A stretch of 64,000 nucleotides of DNA from Falsarthrobacter nasiphocae (GTDB lineage Bacteria; Actinomycetota; Actinomycetes; Actinomycetales; Micrococcaceae), in contig NZ_JAVDUI010000001.1 in NCBI RefSeq assembly GCF_031456275.1, positions 1,694,965-1,758,964 of the forward strand, written 5' to 3'. The translations under genes and the position numbers were made by a program. Positions 36,790-46,102 of the stretch are shown here, one piece after another; position 1 is the stretch's first letter, and each line of letters begins with the position of its first letter. Below the pieces are notes generated by a model, which worked only from the letters and a program-made list of their open reading frames with translations, had not been told where the DNA came from and made no database searches.

Positions 36790-37833
36790 ATGCGCGCTCT
36801 CTATAAGCCCGCCGCTGAAGCCGGGTTTGAACTGACCGACCGCCCCGAGCCCACCCCCGGCCCCGACGACGTCAAGATCCGCGTCATGACCACGGGCATC
36901 TGTGGCACGGACCTGCACATCCTGGCCTGGGACAAGTGGGCCGCCTCGACCATCAACGCGCCGCTGATCGCCGGTCACGAGTTCTACGGCGAGGTCGTCG
37001 AGGTCGGAGAGGACGTTCGCCACGTCAAGGTCGGGGACCGCGTCTCCGGTGAGGGTCACGTGGTCTGCGGCGTCTGCCGCAACTGCCGCGCAGGCCGCCG
37101 CCAGATGTGCATTCACACCGAGTCCGTGGGCGTGCAGCGGGACGGCGCGTTCGCCGAGTTCGTCGTCATCCCCGAGACCAACGTGTGGGTTCACAGGGAC
37201 CCCACCATCACACCGGCGCTGGGCGCGGTCTTCGACCCCCTCGGAAACGCCGTGCACACGGCGCTGAGCTTCCCGCTGGTCGGTGAGGACGTTCTCATCA
37301 CCGGCGCGGGGCCCATCGGCCTCATGGCGGCGGCGGTGGCCCGCCACGCTGGCGCGCGGAAGATCGCCATCACGGACGTGTCCAAGCCGCGCCTGGAGCT
37401 CGCCGAGGCCACGGGCGTGGACGCCGCCGTCGACGTCTCCAAGACACGCATCAAGGAGGCTCAGCAGGTGCTCGGAATGCTCGAGGGCTTCGACGTCGGA
37501 CTCGAGATGTCCGGGCACAAGACGGCGCTGCCCGAGATGATCGACAACATGAACCACGGCGGCAAGATCGCTATGCTCGGTCTGCCCGCGGAGTCCATTG
37601 ACATCGACTGGGCAAAGGTCGTCACGCACATGCTCACGCTCAAGGGCATCTACGGCCGGGAGATGTTCGAGACCTGGTACGCCATGAGCGCCATGCTCTC
37701 CTCAAACCCGGTCCTCCGCCAGCGCGTGGAGAGCATCATCACGCACACCATCCCCGCCTCCGAATGGGCCGAGGGCTTCAAGCTCGCCGGCGACGGAAAG
37801 AGCGGCAAGATCGTCCTCGACTGGACCGTCTGA
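36790..37833 (+). CDS. tdh: L-threonine 3-dehydrogenase
   Basis: A 347-residue medium-chain, zinc-dependent dehydrogenase that oxidises threonine to 2-amino-3-ketobutyrate with NAD+. The catalytic zinc site is [16 protein letters not shown] and [15 protein letters not shown]. The structural zinc has four Cys in [15 protein letters not shown]. The NAD Rossmann motif is [17 protein letters not shown]. The WDKWA stretch is typical of threonine rather than alcohol dehydrogenases. GAGAAGGAG lies about 11 bases upstream. It forms an operon with kbl (22-base gap). Confidence 0.95.
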   Translation: MRALYKPAAEAGFELTDRPEPTPGPDDVKIRVMTTGICGTDLHILAWDKWAASTINAPLIAGHEFYGEVVEVGEDVRHVKVGDRVSGEGHVVCGVCRNCRAGRRQMCIHTESVGVQRDGAFAEFVVIPETNVWVHRDPTITPALGAVFDPLGNAVHTALSFPLVGEDVLITGAGPIGLMAAAVARHAGARKIAITDVSKPRLELAEATGVDAAVDVSKTRIKEAQQVLGMLEGFDVGLEMSGHKTALPEMIDNMNHGGKIAMLGLPAESIDIDWAKVVTHMLTLKGIYGREMFETWYAMSAMLSSNPVLRQRVESIITHTIPASEWAEGFKLAGDGKSGKIVLDWTV

Positions 37834-37855
37834 ACCAACCCCCGAAAGGATTGAG

Positions 37856-39073
37856 ATGTTCTCCTTCAAGGACGAGCTTGCAGCCGAGCTCCAGAGCATC
37901 GAGGCCGAGGGCCTCACCAAGCGCGAGCGCCACATCGACTCCGCCCAGTCCAACCGCATCCTCGCCGGGCAGATCGGCGAGGAGGCCGTCGAGACGCTGA
38001 ACTTCTGTGCCAACAACTACCTGGGCCTCGCGGACGACCCGCGTCTCATCGAGGCGGCCAAGAAGGGCCTCGACGAGCGCGGCTTCGGCATGGCCTCCGT
38101 CCGTTTCATCTGCGGCACCCAGGACCGCCACCTGGAGCTTGAGCGCAAGCTCTCCGAGTTCCTCGGCACGGAGGACACGATCCTCTTCTCCTCCTGCTTC
38201 GATGCGAACGGCGGCGTCTTCGAGTCCCTGTTCGGCAAGGAAGACGCGATCATCTCGGATGCGCTGAACCACGCCTCGATCATCGACGGCATCCGCCTCT
38301 CCAAGGCGGCGCGGTTCCGCTACAAGAACCAGGACATGGAAGACCTGCGCGCGCAGCTCGAGGCCGCAGCGCAGCTCAATGACGGCAAGGGGGCCCGCCG
38401 CACGATCATCGTCACGGACGGCGTCTTCTCCATGGACGGCTACCTGGCGCCGCTCGAGGCGATCTGCGACCTCGCCGAGGAGTTCGGCGCGCTCGTCATG
38501 GTGGACGACTCCCACGCGGTCGGGTTCATGGGCGCCAACGGTGCCGGTACGCCGGAGCACGCGGGCGTCTCGGACCGTGTCGACATCTACACGGGCACGT
38601 TCGGCAAGGCGCTCGGCGGCGCCTCCGGCGGCTACGTCTCCGGGCGCGGCGAGATCGTCGCGATGCTCCGCCAGAAGGCCCGCCCGTACCTGTTCTCGAA
38701 CTCGGTGGCCCCGGCCATCGTCGAGGCCACGCTCAGGGCGCTCGAGCTCGTGGCCGAGTCCGGCGAGCTCCGGGAGAAGCTCTTCGCCAACGCCTCGCTC
38801 TTCCGCAAGCGCATGGGCGAAGAGGGCTTCGAGCTCCTCGACGGCGAGCACGCCATCGTGCCCGTCATGTTCGGGGACGCGGCCCTCGCAGCTCGGGTCG
38901 CGGACGCCATGCTGGAGCAGGGCGTCTACGTCACGGCCTTCAGCTACCCGGTCGTCCCCAAGGGCGCCGCGCGCATCCGCGTCCAGCTCTCGGCTGCCCA
39001 CTCGGACGAGGACATCGAGCGCGCCGTGAACGCGTTCGTCAAGGCTCGCGAGTCTGCCGGGGCTGCTGCCTGA
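37856..39073 (+). CDS. kbl: 2-amino-3-ketobutyrate CoA ligase (glycine C-acetyltransferase)
   Basis: A 405-residue PLP-dependent alpha-oxoamine synthase that cleaves 2-amino-3-ketobutyrate with CoA to glycine and acetyl-CoA, completing threonine breakdown. Conserved elements are [69 protein letters not shown] and the PLP lysine in [25 protein letters not shown] precedes the ATG. Its stop codon lies inside CTGA, where the CTG appears to be the start of the next gene. Confidence 0.96.
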   Translation: MFSFKDELAAELQSIEAEGLTKRERHIDSAQSNRILAGQIGEEAVETLNFCANNYLGLADDPRLIEAAKKGLDERGFGMASVRFICGTQDRHLELERKLSEFLGTEDTILFSSCFDANGGVFESLFGKEDAIISDALNHASIIDGIRLSKAARFRYKNQDMEDLRAQLEAAAQLNDGKGARRTIIVTDGVFSMDGYLAPLEAICDLAEEFGALVMVDDSHAVGFMGANGAGTPEHAGVSDRVDIYTGTFGKALGGASGGYVSGRGEIVAMLRQKARPYLFSNSVAPAIVEATLRALELVAESGELREKLFANASLFRKRMGEEGFELLDGEHAIVPVMFGDAALAARVADAMLEQGVYVTAFSYPVVPKGAARIRVQLSAAHSDEDIERAVNAFVKARESAGAAA

Positions 39074-39846
39074 GCGGTCTCAGGCATCGCGCCAGCATCG
39101 CCGTCGCGCTCCTCGGGCTGACACTGTCCGGGTGCGCGACGGCGTTGCCTTCGGCGGATCCCACCCCGCCGGCCACCTCGGCCGTGCCCGGCGGGCCCAC
39201 CGCCGCGCCGAGCCCGTCCGTCTCATCCGCGCCCTTCAGCACCGGTGCGCCCCCGGGCGGGCGGAGTGTGCCTGGGCCCTCGGCCCGGGGAGAGGAGGCC
39301 CGCGCGGCGCTGGCCCTGCTTGAAAGCATCCCGGCGCGCGGCCGGGCCCCGAAGACGGGGTACCGCCGCGACGAGTTCGGCCGCGGCTGGAAGGATCCAG
39401 ACCGCAACGGCTGCGACTCCCGAAACGACATTCTCCGGCGGGACCTCGCGGCGACGGTGGTCCGTGCGGACGGCTGCGTCGTCGTCTCAGGCATCCTGAC
39501 GGATCCCTACACGGGGGCCGTCGTGGAGTTTGTCCGGGGACGGGACACCTCGCAGCGCGTGCAGATTGACCACGTCGTCCCGCTCTCGGACGCCTGGCAG
39601 AAGGGCGCGCAGTCGTGGAGTGCCGAGCGGCGGATGGAGTTCGCCAACGACCCGGAGGAGCTGCTCGCGGTCTCGGGCGCGGTCAACTCGGCCAAGGGCT
39701 CGGGGGATGCAGCCACATGGCTGCCGCCGAACAAGCAGTACCGGTGCGAGTACACCGCCCGGCAGACCCGCGTGAAGGCGCGCTACGGCCTCTGGATGAC
39801 ACCGGCCGAGCAGGACGCCATCCGTCGCGTGCTCGCGTCCTGCTGA
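39070..39846 (+). CDS. Lipoprotein HNH nuclease, probable CTG start
   Basis: From TTG 39145, the first usual start codon in frame, the protein would lack any export signal. The in-frame codons just upstream encode a full lipoprotein signal: a basic RHR, the hydrophobic stretch [12 protein letters not shown], and the lipobox LSGC. No ATG, GTG or TTG precedes it. CTG 39070 overlaps the kbl stop (CTGA) exactly as ATGA/GTGA overlaps do elsewhere here. I therefore call a 258-residue precursor. After a Pro/Ser/Gly linker (about residues 28-70), the HNH domain has [15 protein letters not shown] and [16 protein letters not shown], then [13 protein letters not shown]. It resembles secreted GmrSD/DUF1524-like HNH nucleases and probably degrades DNA outside the membrane. 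Confidence 0.7.
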   Translation: MSGLRHRASIAVALLGLTLSGCATALPSADPTPPATSAVPGGPTAAPSPSVSSAPFSTGAPPGGRSVPGPSARGEEARAALALLESIPARGRAPKTGYRRDEFGRGWKDPDRNGCDSRNDILRRDLAATVVRADGCVVVSGILTDPYTGAVVEFVRGRDTSQRVQIDHVVPLSDAWQKGAQSWSAERRMEFANDPEELLAVSGAVNSAKGSGDAATWLPPNKQYRCEYTARQTRVKARYGLWMTPAEQDAIRRVLASC

Positions 39847-39881
39847 ACGGTGTGAGTGCGACGCCTCGCTAAGATCGAGCC

Positions 39882-40685
39882 ATGCCCAGCACCGCGCGCC
39901 CCGCCGAGCTGCCCCTGCATGACGAACGGGGGCCGGTGTCGAGGCGCGCGCGGCGTCTCATCGGGTGGGAGATCGGGATCGTCCTCTGCCTCTCGCTGGG
40001 ACGCTCGGCGGTGTTCTCCGTCCTGGATCTCATCGAGGCGCTGACGGGCGGGACGCTGGCCGACCAGACGGTGACGCTCAATGCACCCACGGCGGCCAGC
40101 CCAGTCCTCGACGCCATCCGGCAGACTGCGCTCATCCTGTTCTCCTTGGCACCCGTGGCGCTCGTGATCTTTCTCGCTGGCCCAGGGCTCCGCGGGGCGC
40201 TCGCGAGACTTGGACTCGCGGCCCCGCGGGGGAGGGGCGGGGCGGCGCGCGACGTCGTCGGAGGACTGGGGCTGTTCCTCCTCATTGGCCTGGGGACGCT
40301 CGGCGTCTACGCGGCGGGGCGGGCCTTGGGCGTGACTGCGAGGCTGAACCCGAGCGGGCTGAGCCTCGAATGGTGGAACCACGGGATCCTTCTCTTGTCG
40401 GCCGTGCGGCACGGCCTGCTGGAGGAGATCATCATGATCGGGTACCTTTTCTGGCGCGGCCGTCAGATGGGCTGGGGACCGGCCCAGGTCATTGTGGGGA
40501 GTGCAATTCTGCGTGGTCTCTACCACTCCTATCAGGGCGTGGGGCCAATTGCAGGCAACCTCGCTATGGGCATCATCTTCGGCGTCATTTACAGTAGGAC
40601 TGGGCGTTTAGCCCCCCTGATTGTGGCTCACGTTCTGCTCGACGCCACCGCCTTCTTCGCCGCGTCCTGGTACGCCAGGCTGTGA
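39882..40685 (+). CDS. CPBP-family intramembrane metalloprotease
   Basis: A 267-residue protein with about seven hydrophobic segments. The CPBP (Abi/Rce1-like) motifs are present near the C-terminus: GLLEEIIMIGYLFWRG with the paired Glu, SAILRGLYHSYQG with the second-motif His, and VAHVLLDATAFF with the third. The first motif lacks the usual EExxxR arginine (Gly here). Family members process prenylated or small membrane peptides, or act in bacteriocin self-immunity. TAAGAT lies 6 bases before ATG 39882, fitting a leaderless mRNA. It is followed 50 bases later by an ABC exporter pair. The 3' part is less GC-rich than the neighbouring genes. Confidence 0.82.
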   Translation: MPSTARPAELPLHDERGPVSRRARRLIGWEIGIVLCLSLGRSAVFSVLDLIEALTGGTLADQTVTLNAPTAASPVLDAIRQTALILFSLAPVALVIFLAGPGLRGALARLGLAAPRGRGGAARDVVGGLGLFLLIGLGTLGVYAAGRALGVTARLNPSGLSLEWWNHGILLLSAVRHGLLEEIIMIGYLFWRGRQMGWGPAQVIVGSAILRGLYHSYQGVGPIAGNLAMGIIFGVIYSRTGRLAPLIVAHVLLDATAFFAASWYARL

Positions 40686-40735
40686 GGCGGGGGCCCGGGG
40701 CGTGACCTTTCCCCGTCCCTGAAAGCCCCGCCTTC

Positions 40736-42472
40736 ATGCTTTTGAAACTCTGGGCCCGCTACATGAAGCCGTACACCGGCCTCGTGATTGGCGTGGTCAT
40801 TTTCCAGCTCCTCGCCACCTTGGCCACCCTGTATTTGCCGAGCCTCAACGCCCGCATCATCGACAAGGGCGTGGCGAACGGAGACACGGACTACATCTGG
40901 CGCACGGGCGGCCTCATGCTCGCTGTCGCCTTCGGTCAGGTGATCGCCGCGATCATCGCCGTCTATCTCGGGTCCAAGGCCGCCATGGGCCTCGGCCGGG
41001 ACCTGCGCCGGAGCGTGTTCCGGCAGGTCTCCGCGTTCAGCGCCCGAGAAGTCAACGAGTTCGGCGCCGCCACCCTCATCACTCGCGGGACCAATGACGT
41101 CCAACAGGTTCAGATGGTGACCCTCATGGGACTGAACTTCATGGTCATGACCCCGATCATGTGCATCGGCGGCATCATCATGGCCCTGCGAGAGGACGTC
41201 TCCCTCTCCTGGCTTGTGTGGGTGTCCGTGGCGGTGCTCCTCGTGGTCGTCGGCAGCCTCGTCTGGATGCTCATGCCCCTCTTCCGCTCGATGCAGGAGA
41301 AGCTGGACGGCATCAACGGTGTGCTTCGGGAGCAGATCACGGGCATGCGCGTCGTGCGTGCGTTCACGCGCGAGCCTCACGAGACGGATCGCTTCGCCGA
41401 CGCCAACCGGGCCATGACCGACGTGTCCCTGCGAGTGGGCAGCATCTTCGCCATCATGTTCCCGATCATCATGATGATCCTCCACCTGGCCACCGCCGCC
41501 GTCCTCTGGTTCGGCGGGCACCGGGTGGACGACGGAAACATGCAAGTCGGCGCGCTGACCGCTTTCCTTCAGTACCTCCTCCAGATCCTCATGGCCGTCA
41601 TGATGGGCACGTTCATGGCCATGATGATTCCCCGCGCCTCGATCTCCGCGGACCGTATTGGCCACGTGCTCGACGTCGTCCCGTCCATGCGGGACACCGC
41701 GGCCTCGGGGCTCGCCGCCGAGCGGGCCACCGGCGTCGTCGACTTCAAGAACGTCTCGTTTGCCTACCCGGGCGCCGAGGCGCCGGTTCTGTCCAACCTG
41801 ACCTTCACCGCGCGCCCCGGCAAGACGACCGCGATCATCGGGTCCACTGGCTCCGGAAAGACGACCCTGCTGTCCCTCATTCCCCGCCTGCACGATGCGG
41901 GGGAGGGCGAGGTGCTCGTTGACGGAGTGCCCGTGGCGGAGATCGGCCGGGACGACCTCAAGGAGATCGTCTCGATGGTGCCGCAGAAGCCGTACTTGTT
42001 CTCGGGAACGATCGCCTCGAACCTCCGCTTCGGCAAGCAGGACGCCACGGACGACGAGCTCTGGGAGGCGCTGGCCATTGCGCAGGGGCGCGACTTCGTC
42101 GAGGCGAAGAGCAAGGGCCTCGACGAGCCCATCTCTCAGGGCGGAACGAACGTCTCCGGCGGGCAGAGGCAGCGCCTGTGCATCGCCCGGACCCTCGTCA
42201 TGAAGCCCAAGGTGTACCTGTTCGACGACTCGTTCTCGGCCCTGGATGTGGCCACTGACGCGCGCCTGCGGGCGGCCCTGGAGGAGCCGACGCGAGATGC
42301 GACGGTCATCATCGTGGCCCAGCGCGTCTCCTCGATCCGCGGCGCCGACCAAATCCTCGTCCTCGACAAGGGCGAGATCGTCGACAGGGGAACGCATGAG
42401 AGCCTCCTGAAGAGCAGCACGACGTATCAGGAGATCGTCGAATCCCAGATGAGCGCGGAGGAGGCGGCATGA
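40736..42472 (+). CDS. ABC exporter half-transporter, degenerate nucleotide site subunit
   Basis: A 578-residue six-helix membrane domain plus ATPase. The ATPase has Walker A IIGSTGSGKTTLLSLIPRL, Q-loop MVPQKPYLFSG, signature NVSGGQRQRLCIARTL and Walker B VYLFDDSFSALD. The catalytic glutamate after Walker B is Asp, as in the non-catalytic half of heterodimeric exporters such as TM287/288 and YheI. The stop overlaps the next start (ATGA), so it forms a heterodimer with the following gene product. The substrate is unknown; drugs or lipids are usual for the family. Confidence 0.93.
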   Translation: MLLKLWARYMKPYTGLVIGVVIFQLLATLATLYLPSLNARIIDKGVANGDTDYIWRTGGLMLAVAFGQVIAAIIAVYLGSKAAMGLGRDLRRSVFRQVSAFSAREVNEFGAATLITRGTNDVQQVQMVTLMGLNFMVMTPIMCIGGIIMALREDVSLSWLVWVSVAVLLVVVGSLVWMLMPLFRSMQEKLDGINGVLREQITGMRVVRAFTREPHETDRFADANRAMTDVSLRVGSIFAIMFPIIMMILHLATAAVLWFGGHRVDDGNMQVGALTAFLQYLLQILMAVMMGTFMAMMIPRASISADRIGHVLDVVPSMRDTAASGLAAERATGVVDFKNVSFAYPGAEAPVLSNLTFTARPGKTTAIIGSTGSGKTTLLSLIPRLHDAGEGEVLVDGVPVAEIGRDDLKEIVSMVPQKPYLFSGTIASNLRFGKQDATDDELWEALAIAQGRDFVEAKSKGLDEPISQGGTNVSGGQRQRLCIARTLVMKPKVYLFDDSFSALDVATDARLRAALEEPTRDATVIIVAQRVSSIRGADQILVLDKGEIVDRGTHESLLKSSTTYQEIVESQMSAEEAA

Positions 42473-44526
42473 GCAGCAGGCGCATGAAGGCGAAGGAGGA
42501 GGCCGCCGCGCAGGAGCCTCTGGAGCTCGACGCGGCAGCCGCCGGGCCGGATGAGTTCGACGACTTCACGCCCGGCGAGATGGACGGCGACATGTTCGGG
42601 GGCTCGTCCGGCAAGAAGGCCAAGGACTTCTGGCCGAGCGCCAAGAAGCTCTTCAGCCTGCTGGCAGTGCAGCGTGTGGGCATGCTCGTCGTGACCCTCA
42701 TGGTGGTCGCGGCCTCGATGCTCAACGTCATCGCGCCGAGGATCCTCGGCCACGCAATGGACGTGATCTTCGGCGGCGTGGTCGGCAAGCAGATGGCGGG
42801 CAGCGTCCCCGAGGGGGCCACGCGGGAGCAGGTCATCGACGGCGTGCGCGCGAGCGGCGACTCCAAGATGGCCGACATGCTCGCCGGCATGGACTTCACG
42901 CCGGGGCAGGGCATCGACTTCGACAAGCTCCTGCGGCTCATCCTCACAGTGCTGGCCATGTATCTCGGCGCGTCCGTGCTTTTGTGGCTCCAGGCCTACC
43001 TCCTCAACCGGATGGTCATGAAGGCCGTCTACGGTCTGCGCGAGCGGGTCGAGGCGAAGATCAACGCTCTTCCCCTCGGGTACTTCGACACGCGTCAGCG
43101 CGGCGACGTGCTCTCCCGCGTGACGAACGACGTGGACAACATCCAGCAAGCGCTCCAGCAGGCCTTCTCGCAGCTGCTGTCGTCGATCATCCAGGTCGTC
43201 GGCATCATCGTCATGATGTTCATCGTGTCGTGGCAACTGGCTCTCGTGGCCCTCATCGCGCTGCCGCTCTCCGGCGTCGCGGCGGGTGTGATCGGCTCCC
43301 GCAGCCAGGCGAAGTTCAAGGAGCAGTGGAAGAACACGGGCGCCCTCAACGGGCAGATCGAGGAGTCCTTCTCAGGCCACGACCTTGTCAAGGTGTTCGG
43401 CCGCGAGGAGGAGATGATCTCCCGCTTCGACGAGCGCAACGAGGAGCTCTACCGGGCGTCCTTCGGGGCGCAGTTCATCTCCGGCATGATCATGCCGGTC
43501 ATGCAGTTCGTGTCCTATCTGAGCTACGTCGGCATTGCGGTGCTCGGCGGGCTCCGCGTGGCCTCCGGCCAGATGACGCTCGGCGACGCGACCGCGTTCA
43601 TCCAGTACTCGCGCGAGTACACGCAGCCGCTGGGGCAGATCGCCGGCATGGCGAACATGCTCCAGTCCGGCGTGGCCTCCGCGGAGCGGACGTTCGAGTT
43701 CCTCGAGGCCGACGAGGAGGCGTCCGAGGGTGAGAGCTCGGTCCTTCCGGCGCGAGTCGAGGGCCGTGTCGAGTTCAACCACGTCGGCTTCTCCTACGTG
43801 GAGGACAAGCCGCTCATCCGCGACCTCACGTTCACCGCCGAGCCTGGCCAGACCGTGGCCATCGTGGGACCGACGGGCGCGGGCAAGACGACGCTCGTCA
43901 ACCTCCTCATGCGGTTCTATGAGATCAAGACCGGCTCGATCCGCCTGGACGGCGTGGACGTGCGGGACCTCTCCCGCACCGAGCTCCGCTCCAAGGTGGG
44001 CATGGTCCTCCAGGACGCGTGGCTTTTCGGGGGCACCATCCGGGAGAACATCCGGTACGGACGCCTGGACGCGACGGACGAGGAGGTTGTCGAGGCGGCC
44101 CGCGCCACCTACGTGGACCGGTTCGTCCGGGCCCTGCCGGACGGGTATGACACGGTGATCGACGACGAGGGCACCAACGTGTCCGCCGGTGAGCGGCAGC
44201 TCATCACCATTGCCCGCGCGTTCATTGCCCAGCCCTCGCTGCTGGTCCTGGACGAGGCGACGAGCTCCGTTGACACCCGGACCGAGCTCCTTGTGCAGAA
44301 GGCCATGGCGGCCCTGCGCACGGACCGGACGAGCTTCGTCATCGCCCACCGCCTGTCCACCATTCGGGACGCGAGCATCATTCTCGTCATGGAGGACGGC
44401 GACATCGTCGAGCAGGGCACGCACGCGGAGCTCATCGCCCGCGAAGGGGCGTACTACCGCCTCTACATGTCCCAGTTCACGCAGGGAGTGGACCTCGAGG
44501 CCGAGGAGGCCGCCGCCAAGGCATAG
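42469..44526 (+). CDS. ABC exporter half-transporter, catalytic subunit
   Basis: A 685-residue partner of the preceding gene. A hydrophilic acidic N-terminus (about 60 residues, ending KKAKDFWPSAKKL) precedes the first helix. An extra loop of about 45 residues (GSVPEGATREQVIDGVRASG and on) lies between helices 1 and 2. The ATPase has Walker A VGPTGAGKTTLVNLLMRFY, Q-loop MVLQDAWLFGG and Walker B LLVLDEATSSVDTR with the catalytic Glu intact. Its signature reads NVSAGERQL, deviating from SGGQ. The composite site formed by its own Walker B and the partner's canonical signature would be the active one. Translation is coupled by ATGA, and a strong hairpin follows the stop. Confidence 0.93.
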   Translation: MSSRRMKAKEEAAAQEPLELDAAAAGPDEFDDFTPGEMDGDMFGGSSGKKAKDFWPSAKKLFSLLAVQRVGMLVVTLMVVAASMLNVIAPRILGHAMDVIFGGVVGKQMAGSVPEGATREQVIDGVRASGDSKMADMLAGMDFTPGQGIDFDKLLRLILTVLAMYLGASVLLWLQAYLLNRMVMKAVYGLRERVEAKINALPLGYFDTRQRGDVLSRVTNDVDNIQQALQQAFSQLLSSIIQVVGIIVMMFIVSWQLALVALIALPLSGVAAGVIGSRSQAKFKEQWKNTGALNGQIEESFSGHDLVKVFGREEEMISRFDERNEELYRASFGAQFISGMIMPVMQFVSYLSYVGIAVLGGLRVASGQMTLGDATAFIQYSREYTQPLGQIAGMANMLQSGVASAERTFEFLEADEEASEGESSVLPARVEGRVEFNHVGFSYVEDKPLIRDLTFTAEPGQTVAIVGPTGAGKTTLVNLLMRFYEIKTGSIRLDGVDVRDLSRTELRSKVGMVLQDAWLFGGTIRENIRYGRLDATDEEVVEAARATYVDRFVRALPDGYDTVIDDEGTNVSAGERQLITIARAFIAQPSLLVLDEATSSVDTRTELLVQKAMAALRTDRTSFVIAHRLSTIRDASIILVMEDGDIVEQGTHAELIAREGAYYRLYMSQFTQGVDLEAEEAAAKA

Positions 44527-44542
44527 CCCTCAGGAGCCTGCC

Positions 44543-44579
44543 ACGGGGCCGCCCGCGCGTCGCGCGCGGGCGGCCCCGT
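44543..44579 (+). terminator. Strong hairpin after the ABC exporter operon
   Basis: A perfect 17-bp stem, ACGGGGCCGCCCGCGCG paired with its complement around a 3-base loop, lies 16 bases after the stop codon. The following bases are CTCATG, so there is no U-tract, as is common in high-GC actinobacteria. Confidence 0.75.
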
Positions 44580-44657
44580 CTCATGTGGTGCGAGCCGCTG
44601 GACACTCGGGGGCGCTGCACGGGGCGGGCCTGGGACCCGTGCAGCGCGCGCAGGGCG

Positions 44658-44687
44658 TTGCGAGGGGGCGGGGCTTCGGTCCACAAT
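44658..44687 (+). promoter_or_regulatory. Promoter of the SAM-IV/metX transcript
   Basis: TTGCGA (44658-44663) and CACAAT (44682-44687) are separated by 18 bases. The predicted start at about 44694-44696 coincides with the first base of the riboswitch. Confidence 0.5.
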
Positions 44688-44696
44688 GGACGGGTT

Positions 44697-44782
44697 AGGT
44701 CACGAGTACCAGCTGACAAGCCCCGGCTAGCTGGTCGGCAACCCTCCCACCGCGGCGGGGTGCCCCGGGTGAGGACCTGGTC
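44697..44782 (+). promoter_or_regulatory. SAM-IV riboswitch upstream of metX
   Basis: The closing helix AGGTC (44697-44701) pairs with GACCT (44774-44778). Inside are GGTCACGAGTACCAGC, AAGCCCCGGCTAGCTGG, CGGCAACCCTCC and GGGGTGCCCCGGGTGA, matching the conserved SAM-binding core and pseudoknot layout of the actinobacterial SAM-IV class as I remember it. It would sense S-adenosylmethionine and shut off metX. The gene start lies 70 bases downstream, with GGAAGG just before it, so control by sequestering the ribosome site or by termination are both possible. Confidence 0.85.
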
Positions 44783-44852
44783 CGCAGCCACAACCGGCGC
44801 GCGGGCAAGCGCGGCCGCCTCGAGTGCGGCCTGGGATCTTGGAAGGCCGCCG

Positions 44853-46061
44853 ATGACCTTGTCTCAGCACACCCCGTCACCCGCCCGCACCCAGTCACCC
44901 GCTCACGCGCCCTCGACCCCCTCTGGCGCCGCTTCCTCGCAGGCACTGCGCCCGGACGGGGCGGCGAGCCCGGGCGGCCCGGACCGCGACGGCGGGGCAC
45001 CCACGGCCGCAGGCGTCACCGTCGTCGGCCCCCTTGACCTCGAGTCAGGCGAGAGGCTCGAGGACGTGAGCCTCGCGTGGGAGTCCTGGGGGACGCTGGA
45101 CGCGCGGGGGCAGAACGCGGTGCTGGTCCTGCACGCGCTCACGGGGGACGCCCACGCGCACGGGGCAGGGGCGGATCCGGGATGGTGGGACGCGCTGATC
45201 GGGCCGGGGCGGGCCGTGGACACCACGCGCTTCTTCGTGGTCGCCGTCAACGTGCTCGGCGGGTGCGCGGGATCGACGGGGCCGACCTCGCTCAACCCCA
45301 GGACGGGGCGGCCGTACGCGGGGGCCTTTCCCGCGGTGACGCTACGGGACGGGGTCAGGGCGGAGCGGCTGCTCATGGAGCGTCTCGGGGTGGCCCGGTG
45401 GGCGGCGGTTCTGGGCGGCTCGCTGGGCGGGGCTCGGGCGCTCGAGTGGGCCGTGACGTTCCCCGGCCTCGTGGACGCCTGCGCCGTCATCGCCTCAACG
45501 GCGGCGTCCTCCGCTGAGCAGATCGGGCTCGGCGCCGTCCAGTGCGACGTCATCCGGGCGGATCCCGACTTCCGGGGCGGCTTCTACTCGCGGGAGCGGC
45601 CCCCCGTGCAGGGCCTGAGCCTCGCGCGGCAGATCGCCCACGTCTCCTACCGCTCCGAGGCTGAGCTTGAGGCGCGGTTCTCCCGGTGCCCGCAGGAGGG
45701 GGACGGGGCGGAGGGGTTCGCCATCGAGTCGTACCTGCGTCACCAGGGGGCCAAGCTCTCCCGGCGCTTCGATGCGAACAGTTACCTGCGCCTCACGCAG
45801 GCGCTCATGGGGCACGACGTCGGGCGGGGACGGGGCGGGGTCAAGGCTGCGCTCGCGCGGGCTGCCGGGGTGAGGTTCCTCGTGGCGAGCGTGGACACGG
45901 ACCGGCTCTACCTGCCGGCGCAGTCGGAGCGGCTAGCGCGTGCTCTGGGGGCGCCCCATGTGAGCATCTCGGCCCCGAACGGGCACGACGCATTTCTCAC
46001 GCACGCGGCTCTCCTCGAGGGCCCTGTCCGGGGGCTCCTCGGCACCGACTCGGCAATGTGA
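44853..46061 (+). CDS. metX: Homoserine O-acetyltransferase
   Basis: A 402-residue alpha/beta-hydrolase-fold enzyme that acetylates homoserine for methionine synthesis. The core begins DVSLAWESWGTLDARGQNAV and AVLVLHALTGDAHAHG. NVLGGCAGSTGPTSLNP and the nucleophile elbow AAVLGGSLGGARALEWA follow, and the catalytic His is in PNGHDAFLTH near the C-terminus. ATG 44853 is supported by GGAAGG six bases upstream. About 55 residues of Pro/Ser/Ala-rich sequence precede the domain and are unusual for the family. The SAM-IV riboswitch upstream explains regulation. No metY neighbour is present. Confidence 0.93.
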   Translation: MTLSQHTPSPARTQSPAHAPSTPSGAASSQALRPDGAASPGGPDRDGGAPTAAGVTVVGPLDLESGERLEDVSLAWESWGTLDARGQNAVLVLHALTGDAHAHGAGADPGWWDALIGPGRAVDTTRFFVVAVNVLGGCAGSTGPTSLNPRTGRPYAGAFPAVTLRDGVRAERLLMERLGVARWAAVLGGSLGGARALEWAVTFPGLVDACAVIASTAASSAEQIGLGAVQCDVIRADPDFRGGFYSRERPPVQGLSLARQIAHVSYRSEAELEARFSRCPQEGDGAEGFAIESYLRHQGAKLSRRFDANSYLRLTQALMGHDVGRGRGGVKAALARAAGVRFLVASVDTDRLYLPAQSERLARALGAPHVSISAPNGHDAFLTHAALLEGPVRGLLGTDSAM

Positions 46062-46066
46062 TCCGA

Positions 46067-46102
46067 CACATATGTGACTGTGATCTAGGTCTCTGTTAAT
46101 CT
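46067..46102 (+). promoter_or_regulatory. Acetate-uptake promoter with CRP/GlxR-like site
   Basis: CACATATGTG (46067-46076) is a perfect palindrome. TGTGATCTAGGTCTCT (46079-46094) matches the left half and centre of the CRP/GlxR consensus TGTGA-N2-TA-N2-TCACA. TGTGAC (46073-46078) and TAATCT (46097-46102), 18 bases apart, form a possible promoter. Control by cAMP would suit an acetate permease; the window also encodes a cyclase. Confidence 0.45.

Noticed and set aside
34686-36791. 701-codon open frame on the minus strand across gatA and gatB
   Set aside because: It is an antisense shadow of two well-recognised genes, made by strong GC3 bias; its translation is low-complexity Arg/Leu/Val/Asp-rich with no domain.
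40628-42397. 589-codon minus-strand open frame antisense to the first ABC gene
   Set aside because: Highly charged His/Asp/Glu-rich translation typical of a shadow frame, whereas the sense frame has all ABC motifs.
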